Both the position numbers and the translations under genes were made by a program. A DNA stretch of 64,000 nt from CAYWNA01 sp964459305. Its GTDB lineage: Bacteria > Planctomycetota > Planctomycetia > Pirellulales > Pirellulaceae. Under the pieces are notes generated by a model. That model worked only from the letters and a program-made list of their open reading frames with translations. It did not search any database and had not been told where the DNA came from. Location: contig CAYWNA010000002.1 of the NCBI GenBank assembly GCA_964459305.1, positions 62,001 through 126,000 of the forward strand, given 5' to 3'. Below, one piece after another: positions 16,276 to 25,259 of the stretch (position 1 is its first letter; each line of letters begins with the position of its first letter).

Positions 16276-16292
16276 TACTATGGCATGTAGTA
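16276..16292. promoter_or_regulatory. Candidate BlaI-type operator
   Basis: TACTATGGCATGTAGTA has TACTA/TAGTA arms like the classical BlaI/MecI operator (TACTACA...TGTAGTA) and lies just downstream of the predicted start of transcription. A second imperfect dyad, TAGTAC (16258-16263) with GTACTA (16275-16280), overlaps the -10 box. Confidence 0.6.
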
Positions 16293-16331
16293 TTCTGCTT
16301 CGTGGGGTAGGTCGCTGCCGTGGGGACAAAG

Positions 16332-16727
16332 ATGGTACGCAAATCGCTTGACGAATTGGGGACGCTTCAAAAAGCCGTCATGGAGACCGTTTGGTCCCTG
16401 GGCGAGGCTTCGGTGCAGCAGGTGCTTGACGAGTTGGGCCGCAAAAGCAAACCGGCCTACACGACAATTCTCTCCGCCATGCAGAAGTTAGAGAGGCTGG
16501 GCTGGCTCCGGCACCGTGTGCAAGGGCGCACCTACATCTATCAGCCTGCCTTTAGTCGCGAGGAGGAAGGCCGGAAGGCTCTTCGGAAGTTCATTGATCG
16601 CGTCTTCGGCAACGACCCGCTGGTACTGGTTCAACATTTGCTCGACGACGAAGATCTTGGGCCGGAGGATCTTGCCGCCTTTCGAAAAATGATCGACCAA
16701 CGCCGGAAGGAGTTACGCGATGGCTAA
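16332..16727 (+). CDS. BlaI/MecI-family repressor, 131 aa
   Basis: Contains the BlaI helix-turn-helix (LQKAVMETVWSLGEASVQQV, then AYTTILSAMQKLERLGWL) and the wing HRVQGRTYIYQPAF, with a C-terminal dimerisation region ending FRKMIDQRRKEL. ATG 16332 is preferred to the GTG at 16320 because family members start close to the helix. The stop overlaps the start of the M56-cytochrome gene by 8 bases (ATGGCTAA), so repressor and protease are translationally coupled. Operator-like TAGTA/TACTA dyads upstream suggest autoregulation. Confidence 0.9.
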   Translation: MVRKSLDELGTLQKAVMETVWSLGEASVQQVLDELGRKSKPAYTTILSAMQKLERLGWLRHRVQGRTYIYQPAFSREEEGRKALRKFIDRVFGNDPLVLVQHLLDDEDLGPEDLAAFRKMIDQRRKELRDG

Positions 16728-19662
16728 CAGCTTCCTTTCAAACGAGGCGATGTTGTGGACGATGGCTTGGCAGACGAGTCTCTTGCTCACCTTGGGCCTT
16801 CTGGCCAGCCTGACATGGTCTCGCCGCCCGGCGAGGGCCCACCGACTGCTCGCCCTGGCCATGGTTGGCAGCTTACTTGTTCCCTCCTTCACGCTTGCTG
16901 TTCGACACTTGAACTGTGGCTTGTTGGTTCGACCCACGAGTGAAATGGCGATAGCGCTACCGCCTGAGGCAGATTGGGATACAACATGGGCCGCAGCCAC
17001 ACCGGCGCACGTCGGGCCATTGACGGCTGCGCCAATCAAGACACGTCCGTCGGTGACCGCAATGGAGTCCTCCTCATCGGCACCCAAAGAAAACTCTGGC
17101 AAGGTCGAAGCCAAGGAGGCCAGCGAAGCAAGGCTCTCGCCCGCGGTTTGCCTTTGGTGGGCTTGGGCGGTCCTATCGGCTCTGGCTGCCATTCGATTGC
17201 TCTGCTCGGCATACCGAGCTCGAACGCTGGTCGCCGCGCGAAATCCGGTGGAGCCTCTCGCTCTGCGGCAGGCGTTGAAAAACGCGGCGGCCAAACTAGG
17301 TCTCCGGTCAGTGCCGGAGTTGTGTGTATCTTCCTTGGCCTTTCCGGCCATCTGGTGCTGGGGACGACGCCCCGTGGTATTCGTTGGCGCGGATGCCGGA
17401 GATCAATTGGCGTCGCGAGACTGGGTCGGCGTCTTCTGTCACGAGCTTGCCCATTGGAGGCGTGGCGATCACCTGACCGCTGTTTTGAGCGAAATCTTGG
17501 TCGTGCTCTTGCCATGGAATCCACTGGCATGGTATGCGAAGCGGCGTCTTGCGGAGCTTGCGGAGCATGCGTGTGACGATTGGGCGCTGGCTTGTGGGAG
17601 CCCCAGCACCGACTACGCGGAGTCACTGATGAAGCTACGTATCGAGGGTCGTCTCAGTCTGGGATTGGCCATCGTGAGCAATCGCAAGAGGCTCGAAGAA
17701 CGGATCCGACGGATTCTGGGCACGCGTTTCCGCCCACCGGAAGTGGGTCGAAACTGGGCGTTCGCAGCGGTTGGTGTCACTTTCACACTTACGGCGGCGA
17801 TCGCTCTGGCACAGACGAGGTCCGAGACGCCAAGCACCACTTCGAGTCCGTCGCCTGAGCCCGCGGCACGGGCGCCTTTCCTGGGTCCGTTTGATGTCGT
17901 TGCCTCGCCAGACGGAAAGACCATTTACGTGGCCTGCGCGGACGCGAAGCAAATCGCGGTAGTCGACGCCACCAGCGACAAGGTTTCGAGATCGATCGGG
18001 ATGCCGGCCGAGCCGACCGGCTTGGTGCTTAGTCCCGACGGAACGACCCTGTACGTCACGTGTGCATCGCCCGAGGGACGCGTCTGCCCGGTGGATGTCG
18101 CGTCGGGCAGGTTCGGCGCGTCGATTCCGGTCGGCCACGGGGCCGTCGGCCCGGCGATCAGTCCTGACGGAAAGAAGCTGTACGTCTGCAACCGGTTCGA
18201 CAACAACATGGCGATCATCGAAATCGAGGCGAAACGGATCGTCCTGGTACCGACCGTTCGGGAGCCCTTTGCCGCGGTCGTTACGCCCGATGGCAGGTCG
18301 ATTTTCGTCATCAACCACCTGCCGCTCGACTCGTGCGACAACTTCGACGTGGCTTCGAGCGTCACGGTGATCGACACGGCCACCAACGAGCAGCAGACGA
18401 TCCGCATGCTCAACGGCTCGACAGCGATGCGAGGGATTTGCATATCGCCCGACGGAAAGTACGTGTACGCGACTCATCTTCTCTCCAGGTATCAGATGCC
18501 CACCACGCAACTCGAACGCGGCTGGATGAACACCAACGCCCTGAGCGTCATCGACGCGCGCCAGAAGAAGCTGATCAATACGATGTTGTTGGACGACGTC
18601 GATCTCGGGGCGGCCAACCCCTGGGGCGTCGTCTGCACGGCCGACGGCAAGACGCTCTGCGTGACCCAAGCCGGGACGCACGAGTTGAGCATCATCGACG
18701 CGGATGCCTTGATTGACAAGCTGTTGGCCATCGCTAAGGAAGAGGACACCAACGCCGACAGCAGCACCCGGCACGGTTTCGCCGCCGCCGCCCCCAACAA
18801 TCTGGCCTTCCTGGTCGGCCTCCGTCAACGGGTTCGGCTGACCGGCGAGGGCCCGACGATCAATGGCCCGCGCGGCGTCGCAGTGGTCGGCTCAAAGGCT
18901 TATGTGGCCGCCTACTTCACCGACAATCTATCGGTGGTCGATCTGGAACCAAAACCAAGCAAAGTCCTCGCCCCGATCGCTTTGGGACCGGAGCCTCAGA
19001 TGAGCGTCCAGCGTCGAGGCGAGATGCTCTTCAACGACGCGACTCTCTGCCACCAGCACTGGCAGAGCTGTGCCAGTTGCCATCCGGGCGCCCGGGTCGA
19101 CGCTTTGAACTGGGATCTGCTGAACGATGGAATAGGCACCCCCAAGAACACTCGAAGTTTGCTCCTGGCCCGCAAGACGCCGCCGTCGATGTCCGTGGGC
19201 GTCTTGCCCACTGCGAACGAAGCCGTGCGCAGCAACATGATGCACCTCCTTTTCAGCGTTCCTTTTGAGAAAGATGTTGCCGCGATCAACGCATATCTGA
19301 AGTCGCTCAAACCCGTTCCCAGTCCATTCCTCATCGACGGCAAGCTCAGCCCGGCAGCGCAGCGGGGCGAAAAGCTGTTCTTCGACGCGAAGATCAACTG
19401 CGCGAAATGCCACCCCAAGCCGCTGTTCACCGATCTCCAAATGCACGACATCGGCAGCCGCGGCAAGTACGACCGCCGCGACGCCTTTGACACGCCCACA
19501 CTGATCGAATGCTGGCGGACCGCCCAGTATCTGCACGACGGCCGATACACGACGGTCAAGGAATTGCTGACCCACGGCAAGCATGGCAAGCAGAACGGCG
19601 ACATCGACAACCTCAGCGAGAAGCAAATCAACGACCTCGTCGAATACGTGCTCTCGCTCTAG
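16720..19662 (+). CDS. M56 metalloprotease fused to a YVTN propeller and a diheme cytochrome c domain, 980 aa
   Basis: N-terminal membrane helices (MAWQTSLLLTLGLLASLTW; LSALAAIRLLCSAYR) lead to the M56 protease with CHELAHWRRGDH around residue 241. A membrane helix near residue 345 (FAAVGVTFTLTAAIALA) then exports the remainder. Residues about 385-760 form a YVTN/YncE-like propeller (ASPDGKTIYVACADAKQIAV and repeats). The C-terminus resembles diheme cytochrome c peroxidases/MauG, with two heme-binding motifs, CASCH (about 784-788) and CAKCH (about 894-898). The layout suggests that heme redox state or a bound ligand outside the membrane controls proteolysis of the coupled BlaI repressor; that is inference. 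Confidence 0.88.
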   Translation: MANSFLSNEAMLWTMAWQTSLLLTLGLLASLTWSRRPARAHRLLALAMVGSLLVPSFTLAVRHLNCGLLVRPTSEMAIALPPEADWDTTWAAATPAHVGPLTAAPIKTRPSVTAMESSSSAPKENSGKVEAKEASEARLSPAVCLWWAWAVLSALAAIRLLCSAYRARTLVAARNPVEPLALRQALKNAAAKLGLRSVPELCVSSLAFPAIWCWGRRPVVFVGADAGDQLASRDWVGVFCHELAHWRRGDHLTAVLSEILVVLLPWNPLAWYAKRRLAELAEHACDDWALACGSPSTDYAESLMKLRIEGRLSLGLAIVSNRKRLEERIRRILGTRFRPPEVGRNWAFAAVGVTFTLTAAIALAQTRSETPSTTSSPSPEPAARAPFLGPFDVVASPDGKTIYVACADAKQIAVVDATSDKVSRSIGMPAEPTGLVLSPDGTTLYVTCASPEGRVCPVDVASGRFGASIPVGHGAVGPAISPDGKKLYVCNRFDNNMAIIEIEAKRIVLVPTVREPFAAVVTPDGRSIFVINHLPLDSCDNFDVASSVTVIDTATNEQQTIRMLNGSTAMRGICISPDGKYVYATHLLSRYQMPTTQLERGWMNTNALSVIDARQKKLINTMLLDDVDLGAANPWGVVCTADGKTLCVTQAGTHELSIIDADALIDKLLAIAKEEDTNADSSTRHGFAAAAPNNLAFLVGLRQRVRLTGEGPTINGPRGVAVVGSKAYVAAYFTDNLSVVDLEPKPSKVLAPIALGPEPQMSVQRRGEMLFNDATLCHQHWQSCASCHPGARVDALNWDLLNDGIGTPKNTRSLLLARKTPPSMSVGVLPTANEAVRSNMMHLLFSVPFEKDVAAINAYLKSLKPVPSPFLIDGKLSPAAQRGEKLFFDAKINCAKCHPKPLFTDLQMHDIGSRGKYDRRDAFDTPTLIECWRTAQYLHDGRYTTVKELLTHGKHGKQNGDIDNLSEKQINDLVEYVLSL

Positions 19663-19922
19663 AACACAGCCGGGAGCATCCGCTGGCTCCGAGTCGAAAT
19701 CGAATGGCCATCCGCGTTTTGGCGACAGACCAAGGAACAACAGCGATGCAATCTTGACGTGGGGAGCGGAGACAAATTTCCGAGCCCTTTGCCGGACATC
19801 AAGTCCTGTGGTGCGGTGCGTGGACTTAGCTCCCACTGGGGATCTGTGTCCGGCAGACACTTGGAGTTCCTCCAAACCGACTTGCCATCGCAAACATACA
19901 GCGGTATCTGCTCGCAGGTCGA

Positions 19923-20729
19923 CTACTGACGGCGTGCTTCGGCAAGAAGAGATCCAAGCGCGCCGATGTCTCGAATGACCAGATCTGGCGGTGGATCGAA
20001 CGCTGCCGCGTCCTCTTCGGTGGCCTCGCCGGTCAAGACTAACACGCTCGCCGCGCCGGCGCGTTGGGCCATGAGCATGTCGGTGTACAGTCGGTCGCCC
20101 ACCACGGCCAACTCGTCGGCCTGGAGATCGTATCGGCGGCAGACGCCGTCGAGCATACGCGGATCGGGTTTACCCAGGACGATCGGCGTGCGGCCTGTGG
20201 CTTCGGTCAGACATGCCGTGAACGCTCCGCAGTCGACCAGCACCGTGGGTTGGTCCGTCGGGCAAACGCGGTCCGGATGGCTGGCGATGAAGGGAAGTCC
20301 CTGGCTGACCCACCAGGCGGTGCGGCAGAGGCGATCATAGGTGAGCCCTGTGTCATAACCCACCACGACCGCATCGGGTTCGTCGTCGCAGATGACATAG
20401 CCTGCCGCCTCCAGGTGGCGGGCCATACTGGGCGTGCCCAGGAGCCAAAGCCGCCGGACATCGGGCAGCGAGGCGCGGAGATACTCGATGACGGCGTCGG
20501 TCGAGATGTAAATCTCGTCGCGCGATGCAGGTATCCCGAGACGCTGGAGTTTGCCGACGTAGTCTTCGACTCCTCGCGACGAGTTGTTGCTGATGAAACT
20601 GACGCCGATCCCCAGTTCACTCAGGAGCCGGAGAAACGGCAGTGTGCAGTCGAACAGCGTCGTTCCGCAGTAAATGGTCCCGTCCATGTCGAGAACGACG
20701 TGACGGATTCCGGTCAGGTCACAGGGCAT
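19923..20729 (-). CDS. HAD-superfamily hydrolase, NagD/HAD-IIA type, 268 aa
   Basis: All four HAD motifs are visible: DMDGTIY (motif I, catalytic Asp), ISNNSS (II), LGKPDPRM (III, Lys) and GDRLYTD (IV). The C2-type cap between motifs II and III and the motif spacing fit the NagD/4-nitrophenylphosphatase group, which dephosphorylates small metabolites in the cytoplasm; substrate unknown. ATG 20729 places motif I fourteen residues from the start, as usual. A longer frame to 20816 would overlap the divergent gene. No operon partners. Confidence 0.88.
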   Translation of the reverse strand: MPCDLTGIRHVVLDMDGTIYCGTTLFDCTLPFLRLLSELGIGVSFISNNSSRGVEDYVGKLQRLGIPASRDEIYISTDAVIEYLRASLPDVRRLWLLGTPSMARHLEAAGYVICDDEPDAVVVGYDTGLTYDRLCRTAWWVSQGLPFIASHPDRVCPTDQPTVLVDCGAFTACLTEATGRTPIVLGKPDPRMLDGVCRRYDLQADELAVVGDRLYTDMLMAQRAGAASVLVLTGEATEEDAAAFDPPPDLVIRDIGALGSLLAEARRQ

Positions 20730-20809
20730 TTGACATGGGTCGCTTGGGGCGCGAATATATGTGCAGACTATCCACTCATCCGGGACAAGCATAGCCGCCG
20801 GTTTCGGGG

Positions 20810-21700
20810 ATGTCAATCACTTTATTCTACCACTACTACCCGGACATCATGTTTGAAGAAGACGGCCTGCTATCAATATCACTCAGGCATTTCCACAAGT
20901 CGGGAACGACCCAGACGTTGAACCCGGCGTTCGTGATATCGGCCAAGCCAAACGATATCGGCAGGTGGAACGCCCCGCGAGATCTGGCTGCTTTCGCTCC
21001 GCCGGAAAAATGCGATGCCCACGAGAACATTCCCCTTCCCGGCGGAAAGCGCGTAGTGATTGTCCGGAGTTGCCGTGGAGTGACCGACGAGGAGTTGTAC
21101 ACGCCAGGTTGCCCTGGCAGCTTCTACGCCTTTCAGCACGACGGAGCCGATTGGCTGAAACCGGTCGATTTGGGTGACTCCGACGGCGTCCACGGTTCGG
21201 ACAAGCGTCTCAGTGCCATGCTGGACCCCGGAACGGGGATTGTCCATTTGGCCTTCATCGAAGACTCCGGCACGCATTCGAAGAACGAGCTTCGCTATCG
21301 CATGCTGTCTCCCCCATACGGCGTCGACGACTGGTCGACGCCGCGGGCCATCGCCACCAACGTATTTACCGTGATGCTGGGCATGGACACCTCATCGGTT
21401 CCCGCGCGAATCGCTGCCGTCTACGGAGAGCAGTTGCACGAAGGCGGCGAGGTGGTGCCTCCGTGGGGAAGTCGTTGGCACACGGGCCAATTGCATCTCA
21501 AATGGTTCGATGGAACCGACTGGGAATCCGGCAGGCAACTCCTCTCTGAACCGGATGACGAATATGCATGGTTCCCCAGCGTCCAGCAGGATGTATCGGG
21601 AACCTTCGGCGTGCTCTACATGAAGGGCGGGTTCAAAGACTTCAGCAAAACACCGAAGGAGCTGATGTTCGCCTTGGTCAAACCAGAAGGATCGGGTTAA
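20810..21700 (+). CDS. Hypothetical beta-propeller-like protein, 296 aa, possibly 5'-truncated
   Basis: The sequence is rich in beta strands with repeated motifs of the sialidase/BNR kind (for example DDWSTPRAIA and FDGTDWESGRQLLSEPDDEY), but no family can be named. It starts directly in folded sequence without signal peptide, only 80 bases from the divergent HAD gene, so it may be the 3' part of a longer gene. Confidence 0.6.
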   Translation: MSITLFYHYYPDIMFEEDGLLSISLRHFHKSGTTQTLNPAFVISAKPNDIGRWNAPRDLAAFAPPEKCDAHENIPLPGGKRVVIVRSCRGVTDEELYTPGCPGSFYAFQHDGADWLKPVDLGDSDGVHGSDKRLSAMLDPGTGIVHLAFIEDSGTHSKNELRYRMLSPPYGVDDWSTPRAIATNVFTVMLGMDTSSVPARIAAVYGEQLHEGGEVVPPWGSRWHTGQLHLKWFDGTDWESGRQLLSEPDDEYAWFPSVQQDVSGTFGVLYMKGGFKDFSKTPKELMFALVKPEGSG

Positions 21701-21760
21701 ACGAGACATGCCAATCCCCGCCAATGGCGGGTCTATGCCGCTCGCGGGCAAGTCTGACCT

Positions 21761-21827
21761 GTAGCCGAACTCGCCAGAGTTTGGTCTTTTCCGTGCCAAG
21801 CGACCAAAGTCTGGCGACTTCGGCTAC
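21761..21827. repeat. Palindromic repeat between convergent genes
   Basis: GTAGCCGAACTCGCCAGAGT (from 21761) pairs with CTGGCGACTTCGGCTAC (21811-21827), and TTTGGTC with GACCAAA inside. It sits between two genes pointing at each other and can serve as a two-way terminator. Confidence 0.6.
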
Positions 21828-21901
21828 ATTCGGAAAACGGACATACCTGGCCGCGGGCGGTATACTTGGCGTGCGTTCTAAGAAAGGTTGGCGCCGTCGA
21901 A

Positions 21902-23275
21902 TCACTTGCCTTCCAGAGTTCGCAGACTTTCCTCGTTGACGGATTCGCTGCGCAGGTCGCCGTAGATCACTTGATATTGGCCGTCGTCCAACTTCCAGCG
22001 CAGAAGTACTCTGTCTTTGTCTTTTGGTCCAACCTCCCGGCCGTGATACGCGGCGTCCGAGTTGTCGCGAAGAATGGTGTTGATCGTGGCGAGGCCCCAT
22101 GTCGCATCCTGGATTCTCTTGAACATCTTGCCCCGGCGCTGTTCCATCGTGACGTGCTCTTTGAAGCCGGCCATTTCACGCATCTGGTCACGCGTGACAT
22201 CCCCGTAGATCATTTTCACTCGCGGGTAGTGCCCGCCGCTCAGCTCGGCGAACAGCTTCAGGGCTTCCTTGATCTTGCCGATCTGTTCATCCAGACCAGG
22301 CGGTTCGCGTGTGGTGTCGGTGTAGCCTTCGGGCGGCGTCGGCTCGAACAGCTTCCGGTCCAAGTCCACATTCCACCGGAAATCCACCATTCGCATCGTT
22401 CCGCTTGGCATGGCTGTCGGGATGTCGAATTCAAGCTCGACTGGCAGGTTGGATTCGGCGTCGATCCAGACCTCCAGCGTGCCTGAGTGGACGTCCGGAT
22501 CAACCTTCTCTATCTCGATGACGAAGCCCCTCGCCTCCTTTCCGTTGATTTGCTTCTTTCCCAGTTCGCGGTCTGCCTGGCCGGAGTACTTACTTAGCCC
22601 TTCGAAAATCATCAGCGGTGTCATATGTCCGCGCCGAGTCGGTGCGCGGTGAAATTCCTTGGACTTGTGGTCAATGTGGATCCCGTCTTTGCCTGCTGGA
22701 AAGACATCCGTATGGTCCTGCCCCGCAGTGAATTCGCCACCCTTGAACTCCATTCGCATGGATCCGGGGGCAAGCCAATACCAGGTCCCGGTCATTTTCG
22801 CCTTCACCGGTGATTTTCCAGGTTCGCGGACGATTTGCAGGTCCGCGACCACATTCACCGTGTACGACTTTGCCCGACGGATGCTTTCGGCCATTCTGTC
22901 CATTGCGGAAACAGGCCTGCCGAAGTCGACCACCCAGACCAGCAACAGTGCGACTGCCGTCGTTACGCTGACTCCGCCCAACGCGATTCGCTGTCTCATG
23001 GTCAGTCCTCCAAGTAGAGATGGGAATTGATGCCGAACTTTGGCGATGAGTGGTCGCCTCTCGACGGTCGGTAAGCTCGCTATCAGCCGTGAGCGAGACC
23101 CTTCGTGTTCGCGATTCAACCGGGCGTGAGCCGCAGACAACTGGTCGGTCAAACGCCGCAGCGAGGCGAACTGTGCCTGGCAGGCGGGGCATTGTTCGAC
23201 GTGCGACGACAGATCGCCGCCCCGATCGAGCCCCGCGGCCAGTTGTGCGAGTTGATCCTGCGACAGACAGCCCAT
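21902..23275 (-). CDS. Anti-sigma factor with exported LolA/DUF2092-like domain, 457 aa
   Basis: The N-terminus has a zinc-finger anti-sigma signature (SHVEQCPACQAQF, H-x3-C-x2-C). One membrane helix follows (ALGGVSVTTAVALLLVWVV, about residues 100-120), and the remaining 330 residues lie outside the cytoplasm. That part contains a lipoprotein-carrier-like stretch (SYTVNVVADLQIV through GTWYWLAPGSMRMEF, and later LEVWIDAESNLPVELEF). Its start directly abuts the stop of the ECF sigma gene upstream, as in most sigma/anti-sigma pairs, so it probably holds that sigma factor inactive until a signal reaches the external domain. Confidence 0.85.
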   Translation of the reverse strand: MGCLSQDQLAQLAAGLDRGGDLSSHVEQCPACQAQFASLRRLTDQLSAAHARLNREHEGSRSRLIASLPTVERRPLIAKVRHQFPSLLGGLTMRQRIALGGVSVTTAVALLLVWVVDFGRPVSAMDRMAESIRRAKSYTVNVVADLQIVREPGKSPVKAKMTGTWYWLAPGSMRMEFKGGEFTAGQDHTDVFPAGKDGIHIDHKSKEFHRAPTRRGHMTPLMIFEGLSKYSGQADRELGKKQINGKEARGFVIEIEKVDPDVHSGTLEVWIDAESNLPVELEFDIPTAMPSGTMRMVDFRWNVDLDRKLFEPTPPEGYTDTTREPPGLDEQIGKIKEALKLFAELSGGHYPRVKMIYGDVTRDQMREMAGFKEHVTMEQRRGKMFKRIQDATWGLATINTILRDNSDAAYHGREVGPKDKDRVLLRWKLDDGQYQVIYGDLRSESVNEESLRTLEGK

Positions 23276-23854
23276 TTATCTCTTCACCCCCGATTCCGGC
23301 TCGCCGTGACGCACCAGCGAAGCCAGATTAGTCAGTGCCCGCCCGAGCAGCCCATAGAACCCCGACCGCGAGAGCTCAAGCAACTCGGCGGCTCGCCGCG
23401 CATCGTGCTGTTCCAGAAAAAACGCGTGGATCGCCAGCCGCTCTCGCTCGGGCAGCGTGGTCAGCTTCCTCATCAGCAGTTCCAGCTCATCGGCATCGTG
23501 CACCTCGGTTGTACCATCCTTTGGTGACACAATGTCTGGTGGACGTTCGCCGAAGAACTCGTGCCGGTCGCGATGCAACGAACGTTTGCGCTCGCGAGCC
23601 ACTTGTCGAGCAATACCAACGATCCAGGCACCGAACCGCGCCGGGTCGCGAATCCTGGCGAGGTTGCGATATGCCCTGAGAAAACACTCCTGAGTCATGT
23701 CTTCGACCGCGGACCACTGGAACGAGACGCCGCCGACCACCGCTCGCACGATCCGTGCGTGGCGATCGTACAAGCAGCCAAACGCTTCGCGATCCCCCGC
23801 CAGCGATTGAGCCACCAAATCGGCATCGGTTTGTTCATTTCGTTCCATATGCAC
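23276..23854 (-). CDS. ECF-family RNA polymerase sigma factor, 192 aa
   Basis: Region 2 is seen in DREAFGCLYDRHARIVRAVV with the -10 recognition segment VEDMTQECFLRAYRNLARIR and FGAWIVGIARQVARERKR. Region 4 is TLPERERLAIHAFFLEQHDA with ARRAAELLELSRSGFYGLL as helix-turn-helix. The stop abuts the anti-sigma start. It is divergent from a second ECF gene at 23964, with about 110 bases for both promoters. Confidence 0.9.
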   Translation of the reverse strand: MHMERNEQTDADLVAQSLAGDREAFGCLYDRHARIVRAVVGGVSFQWSAVEDMTQECFLRAYRNLARIRDPARFGAWIVGIARQVARERKRSLHRDRHEFFGERPPDIVSPKDGTTEVHDADELELLMRKLTTLPERERLAIHAFFLEQHDARRAAELLELSRSGFYGLLGRALTNLASLVRHGEPESGVKR

Positions 23855-23963
23855 ATATACTAGTGGCCGGGGGGCCGAAGGTGTCCACCGTCTTTCCGGG
23901 AAGCCTTGGGATTCTGTTCAGAAACCGCGGGATGAAACTGCCCTCGGCGGCGACTGGTGAGTA

Positions 23964-24482
23964 GTGAACGGCGAAGCCCACAACACGAGCGGGCCGGTGG
24001 AGGCCAAACGGTTGGCGTGGTTGATGGAACGCCACGCTGCGGCGTTGGAGCTGTTCGCGCGACAGTTTTGCCGAAATGCTGACGATGTGGTTCAGGAAGC
24101 GGTCATCGAGTTGGCCGCCTGCCGGAAGGCACCGCAGGACGATGTGGGGTGGCTTTACGGTACGGTGCGACACAAGGCGATCTCGGCGGCTCGCGGCGAA
24201 CAACGTCGCAAGCGGCGGGAGACATGCGTGGCCGAAGCGAGACCGGAGTGGTTTTCCGGCTTGGCAGAGCAGAACGTCGATGCCCGGATTGCCGTGGAGG
24301 TTCTCCAGGCATTGCCCGAAGAGCAGCGGGAAGTGATCGTCGCACACGTTTGGGGCGGCTTGAGCTTCGAGCAGATCGCCGGGCTGGTCGGAACCTCCGA
24401 TAGCACCGCGCATCGGCGATACCAGGCCGGGTTGACCGCGATTCGCAAGAAACTGAGGGTGCCATGTCCCAAGAGCGAATAG
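23964..24482 (+). CDS. ECF-like RNA polymerase sigma factor, 172 aa
   Basis: Region 2 (LELFARQFCRNADDVVQEAV, then VGWLYGTVRHKAISAARGEQ) and region 4 (LQALPEEQREVIVAHVWGGL with FEQIAGLVGTSDSTAHRRYQ) are intact. The GTG at 23964 is the only start before region 2. The gene overlaps the next one by 19 bases, a sign of translational coupling with a likely anti-sigma partner. Confidence 0.88.
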   Translation: MNGEAHNTSGPVEAKRLAWLMERHAAALELFARQFCRNADDVVQEAVIELAACRKAPQDDVGWLYGTVRHKAISAARGEQRRKRRETCVAEARPEWFSGLAEQNVDARIAVEVLQALPEEQREVIVAHVWGGLSFEQIAGLVGTSDSTAHRRYQAGLTAIRKKLRVPCPKSE

Positions 24483-24955
24483 ACGAGAATCAGGTGTCGG
24501 TGGAAGCGATCCTCCGATCGGTCGATCCGGCCGACAGCAGCCTGGACTTGCCGCAGGTGATGTACCTGGCCGGCCGGGCATCAGCGACGACGGCGGCGCG
24601 ACGTCGAGCCCGGCGGGCGGGATGGTTTTGGCCGTCTGCCACGGTGGCGTCGCTCGTTTTGGCGGCGGGGTTCGCCTTGGCGTGGACTTCCTCCGGAGAT
24701 CACGAGGTAGTGGAACCGGTCGTCCTCGTCGAAAGGGAGGTGCCTGCGCCCAAGCCGGATGAGCCGATCGATGTGTCCTCGGCTTCGGAACGGTCGTACA
24801 ACCCTTGGCTGGAGTACGCCAGAGACTGCCAGGTCGTTGTGAGCCGAGGCATTGAGGGGCTGCCGGAGCCGGACTTGAGACCGATTGGCGATCTCGGTTC
24901 GCCGCTGTGGGATCCCATTCCCAAGGCGAGGATGGACGCTTGGCCGGAGGGCTGA
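24464..24955 (+). CDS. Single-pass membrane protein, probable anti-sigma partner, 163 aa
   Basis: A cytoplasmic stretch of about 65 residues containing LDLPQVMYLAGRASA and an Arg cluster is followed by one membrane helix (SATVASLVLAAGFALAW) and an external Pro-rich tail. There is no zinc finger. The role is inferred from the 19-base overlap with the ECF sigma gene and the membrane topology; I do not recognise the family. Confidence 0.7.
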   Translation: MSQERIDENQVSVEAILRSVDPADSSLDLPQVMYLAGRASATTAARRRARRAGWFWPSATVASLVLAAGFALAWTSSGDHEVVEPVVLVEREVPAPKPDEPIDVSSASERSYNPWLEYARDCQVVVSRGIEGLPEPDLRPIGDLGSPLWDPIPKARMDAWPEG

Positions 24956-25259
24956 CAATGGTCCTCGCGTGTTGAGTCTGCAGCCATTGTGTGCATACAG
25001 AAATGATGGCTTCGTGCCGGTTACTTGTTTAGTCCCGAAGGGACGACCCTATGTCAGCCCAGGGTTGCGCGACGTTCTCAGATTCACGTCGCTCCACCCT
25101 TGGGCTTGCATAAGAACGTGCCGTTGGCACTGAAGAGACCGGAACGAAACGGGGCACAATTCAAATCGATTGCATGACCAAGAGCAACAACAAACTGAAC
25201 ACCCAACGGCGGTTCCCCTTTTGGTACCCTGTTGACGCGATTTCATCTGGGAGGTTGTC
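24956..25259. other. Intergenic region with palindromic repeat
   Basis: Contains GTCCCGAAGGGAC (25033-25045, a near-perfect palindrome) and a longer stem from AGCCCAGGGT (25057) to ACCCTTGGGCT (25098-25108). No gene seen. Confidence 0.45.

Noticed and set aside
17635..18828. Minus-strand frame of 397 codons
   Set aside because: Antisense to the propeller part of the M56-cytochrome gene, with low-complexity Arg/Val content.
18928..19893. Minus-strand frame of 321 codons
   Set aside because: Antisense to the M56-cytochrome gene; high GC creates long shadow frames.
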